Positions 62,330 through 64,000 of a DNA stretch of 64,000 bases are shown here, one piece after another. A program made the position numbers and the translations under genes. Below the pieces are notes generated by a model, which saw only the letters and a list, made by a program, of their open reading frames with translations, did no database searches and was not told where the DNA came from. This stretch comes from Nosema muscidifuracis (lineage: Eukaryota; Microsporidia; Nosematidae): contig JAIOKI010000001.1 of the NCBI GenBank assembly GCA_028335825.1, forward strand, positions 620,001 through 684,000, written 5' to 3'. How positions within the stretch are numbered: the first letter of the stretch is position 1; each line of letters begins with the position of its first letter.

Positions 62330-63290
62330 GAATAAGATATAGACTATAATTAGAAGGAATAGAAACAGTAAGAAGAGAAGAATTGAAAAATTTTTATGGT
62401 AGAAAAAAATAGCTGAGAGCGTTATAGAAACAGTAAGAAGAGAAGAATTGTAAAATTTTTATGGTAGAAAAAAATAGCTTAGAGCGTTATAGAAACAGTA
62501 GGAAGAGAACCTAATTTAAGAAATAACATGGAATATCAATATTACGGAAAATTTTTATAAAACAGAAAGAAAGATCAGTGAAAATAATCGTTATAAATCT
62601 TATAATTTTGAGGTGATCAGAGCTTTGAAGGTAAAGAAAACAATAAATTTTTAATCTGGTGGAAATTCAAAATGGATTAAATTTAGATAATGTAATAATC
62701 AAAGAAGGAAAATATATTAAGTATATAACAACTCAAAAAGAATATAGTTAAGAGAAGGGAAATCATTAAAGGATATTGTACTATAGAAAAGAATAAGATA
62801 AGTAGAAAGAACAATCTGTTTCACAAGATTTATACAAGATCTACATCAGATTGGATAAACTTGATAAGAGATATACAGAATCTTAACAGAAATGTGCGTT
62901 TAGTCAGCAACTTTATAAAATTAAACGAATTAGTAGAAAAATCCTTAAAAATTGTCAAATTTTAGAGACATATTAAGAGCAATTCAAGAATCATATTTGT
63001 AAATAAGCTTTCTATTATGATGAAATATAAACATAAAATGGCATTTAAGTTTCATAAAAAGGTATATGAATTAAGAAAAGGTAATGATAGAATACAAACA
63101 CATCATAAATGATAGTTGAAATAAGAAAAAAGCCATACTTAAATAATAAACTTATTAAAGGTGAATAAAAAAATACAAGAATTTGACTTTAAAGTGGAAT
63201 ATAGAAAACTAGAAGAAATGATTGTTGCAAATACATTGAGTAAAATAAATTTTATATTATTAAATTCCAATTATGTTAAGTAATAATATA
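62330..63290 (+). mobile_element. Fossil Ty3/gypsy-like LTR-element pol fragment
   Basis: Plus-strand relic with heavily disrupted coding flavour. The end of the fragment (about 63175-63250) reads like the RNase H end of Ty3/gypsy pol (an EFDFKVEYRKLEEM-type stretch followed by an NTLSK-type stretch, where DALSR is usual). Upstream, lysine-rich debris is of the same composition. No LTRs, protease or integrase are recognised and no intact frame remains; it carries many breaks and looks old. Family call is moderate, boundaries approximate. Confidence 0.45.
62361..62510. repeat. Tandem repeat, 65-bp unit, about 2.3 copies
   Basis: Units starting AGAAACAGTAAGAAGAGAAG at 62361, 62426 and 62491 (partial), near-identical, inside the fossil element region. 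Confidence 0.85.
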
Positions 63291-64000
63291 TTATATTTAA
63301 TCTTAAGTTTGCTTTTCTTTTATTAAAATTTGAATTCTCTATTATATAGTTTCACCTAATATTTACACAACGATTTTTTCTTTTTAATCTTACGTCTCAA
63401 CAAATCTTAATAATCAATAGTAGACAATTTGTTATTGATATTTTTGAATTCCTTCTAAAATTACTTATCGATTTATGTGTTATTGACTATTTTTACATTA
63501 AATTTATTTTGTAAACATTTAAGAAAATTAAAAAAAACCATGGATTCTAATCAATAACAAATTTTCGCTTATATAAAATATTTGAAATTATTTTATATTG
63601 AATTAATCAATTTGTCTGATTAAACGTTATAAGCAAAAATTAGATGAAATCAAAGATAATTTTAGTTATATCACAAAAATTGAAGTAAAATTTATTATTA
63701 AAAAATAATGTCATTAAACTTAATAAAATCTCTTAATTGTTGTAAAAAAATAAACAATTCTTAAATATTTTCTAATTATTCAAAAGAAAATCTAATCTGG
63801 ACAATTAGATTTTAAACTTGTAGCATCTGACACTATTTTTATTCCTTAAAATAAGCTTATGAAACTAATCTATTTCTAAAATGATTCTTTATGTATTATT
63901 TTAATTTATTCCTATGGAGTTATTAGTTTAAGGTATACTGTTATCAACTAGCATTCTTTACTTCTGATGAATACTTTTAAATATTTATATATTGTTAAGA
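63291..64000. other. AT-rich sequence to the window edge
   Basis: No gene, RNA or repeat recognised. Confidence 0.45.

Overview
This window looks like nuclear DNA of a large-genome, very AT-rich microsporidian. Four things suggest this: (i) compact, intron-less eukaryotic housekeeping genes (eIF2 gamma, TFIIH p52/Tfb2, CPSF100/Cft2, an LSm protein, a phosducin-like TXNDC9/Plp1 protein, a GRASP-type Golgi protein); (ii) two eukaryotic tRNA genes with no encoded CCA; (iii) a C-run (CCC or CCCC) a few bases upstream of most start codons, which is the known microsporidian promoter hallmark; (iv) many lineage-specific secreted or membrane proteins of no recognisable family. The genus cannot be fixed from the sequence alone.

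Layout. About 1-13 kb is gene-poor. A decayed non-LTR (LINE) element occupies the left edge. It is followed by four members of a cysteine-rich, single-pass membrane protein family at 2.9, 5.6-7.0, 9.7-10.5 and 11.3-12.2 kb; three of the four carry an in-frame stop. Two of them form an inverted pair whose central part, nonsense codon included, has been homogenised. From 13 to 24.5 kb come a secreted protein, a 1763-residue GRASP protein with an enormous acidic repetitive tail, an unknown protein and a two-frame gene that changes frame at a run of nine A. A second, minus-strand LINE relic fills about 25-27.5 kb. From 29.6 to 42.9 kb lies the main housekeeping block: a paralogue of the two-frame gene, an unknown protein, an LSm2-like protein, CPSF100, several small membrane proteins, Plp1, a thioredoxin-reductase-derived protein, Tfb2 and uridine kinase. 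From 45 to 57 kb come a secreted unknown, a homeodomain-like protein, tRNA-Cys, eIF2 gamma, an endonuclease/exonuclease/phosphatase-like secreted protein, a coiled-coil protein, an Arf-like pseudo-GTPase, tRNA-Pro and two membrane proteins. From 58.5 to 62 kb is a tandem duplication of a secreted leucine-rich-repeat gene, one copy intact and one frameshifted. After it lie a heavily decayed Ty3/gypsy-like pol fossil and AT-rich sequence.

How the genes relate. There are no operons in the bacterial sense; most genes carry their own C-run. The only tight head-to-tail pair is Plp1 and the thioredoxin-reductase-like gene (23 bp apart), which puts two degenerate redox-fold proteins side by side. The most notable single genes are three eroded or remodelled enzymes: a thioredoxin reductase that appears to keep both halves of its FAD domain but to have lost the NADPH/CxxC domain, an Arf-family protein without a proper GTP-binding signature, and a DNase-I-fold protein missing a catalytic Asp. 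Intergenic DNA is rich in AT minisatellites with periods from about 26 to 120 bp. All function calls come from reading protein motifs by eye, without a database search.
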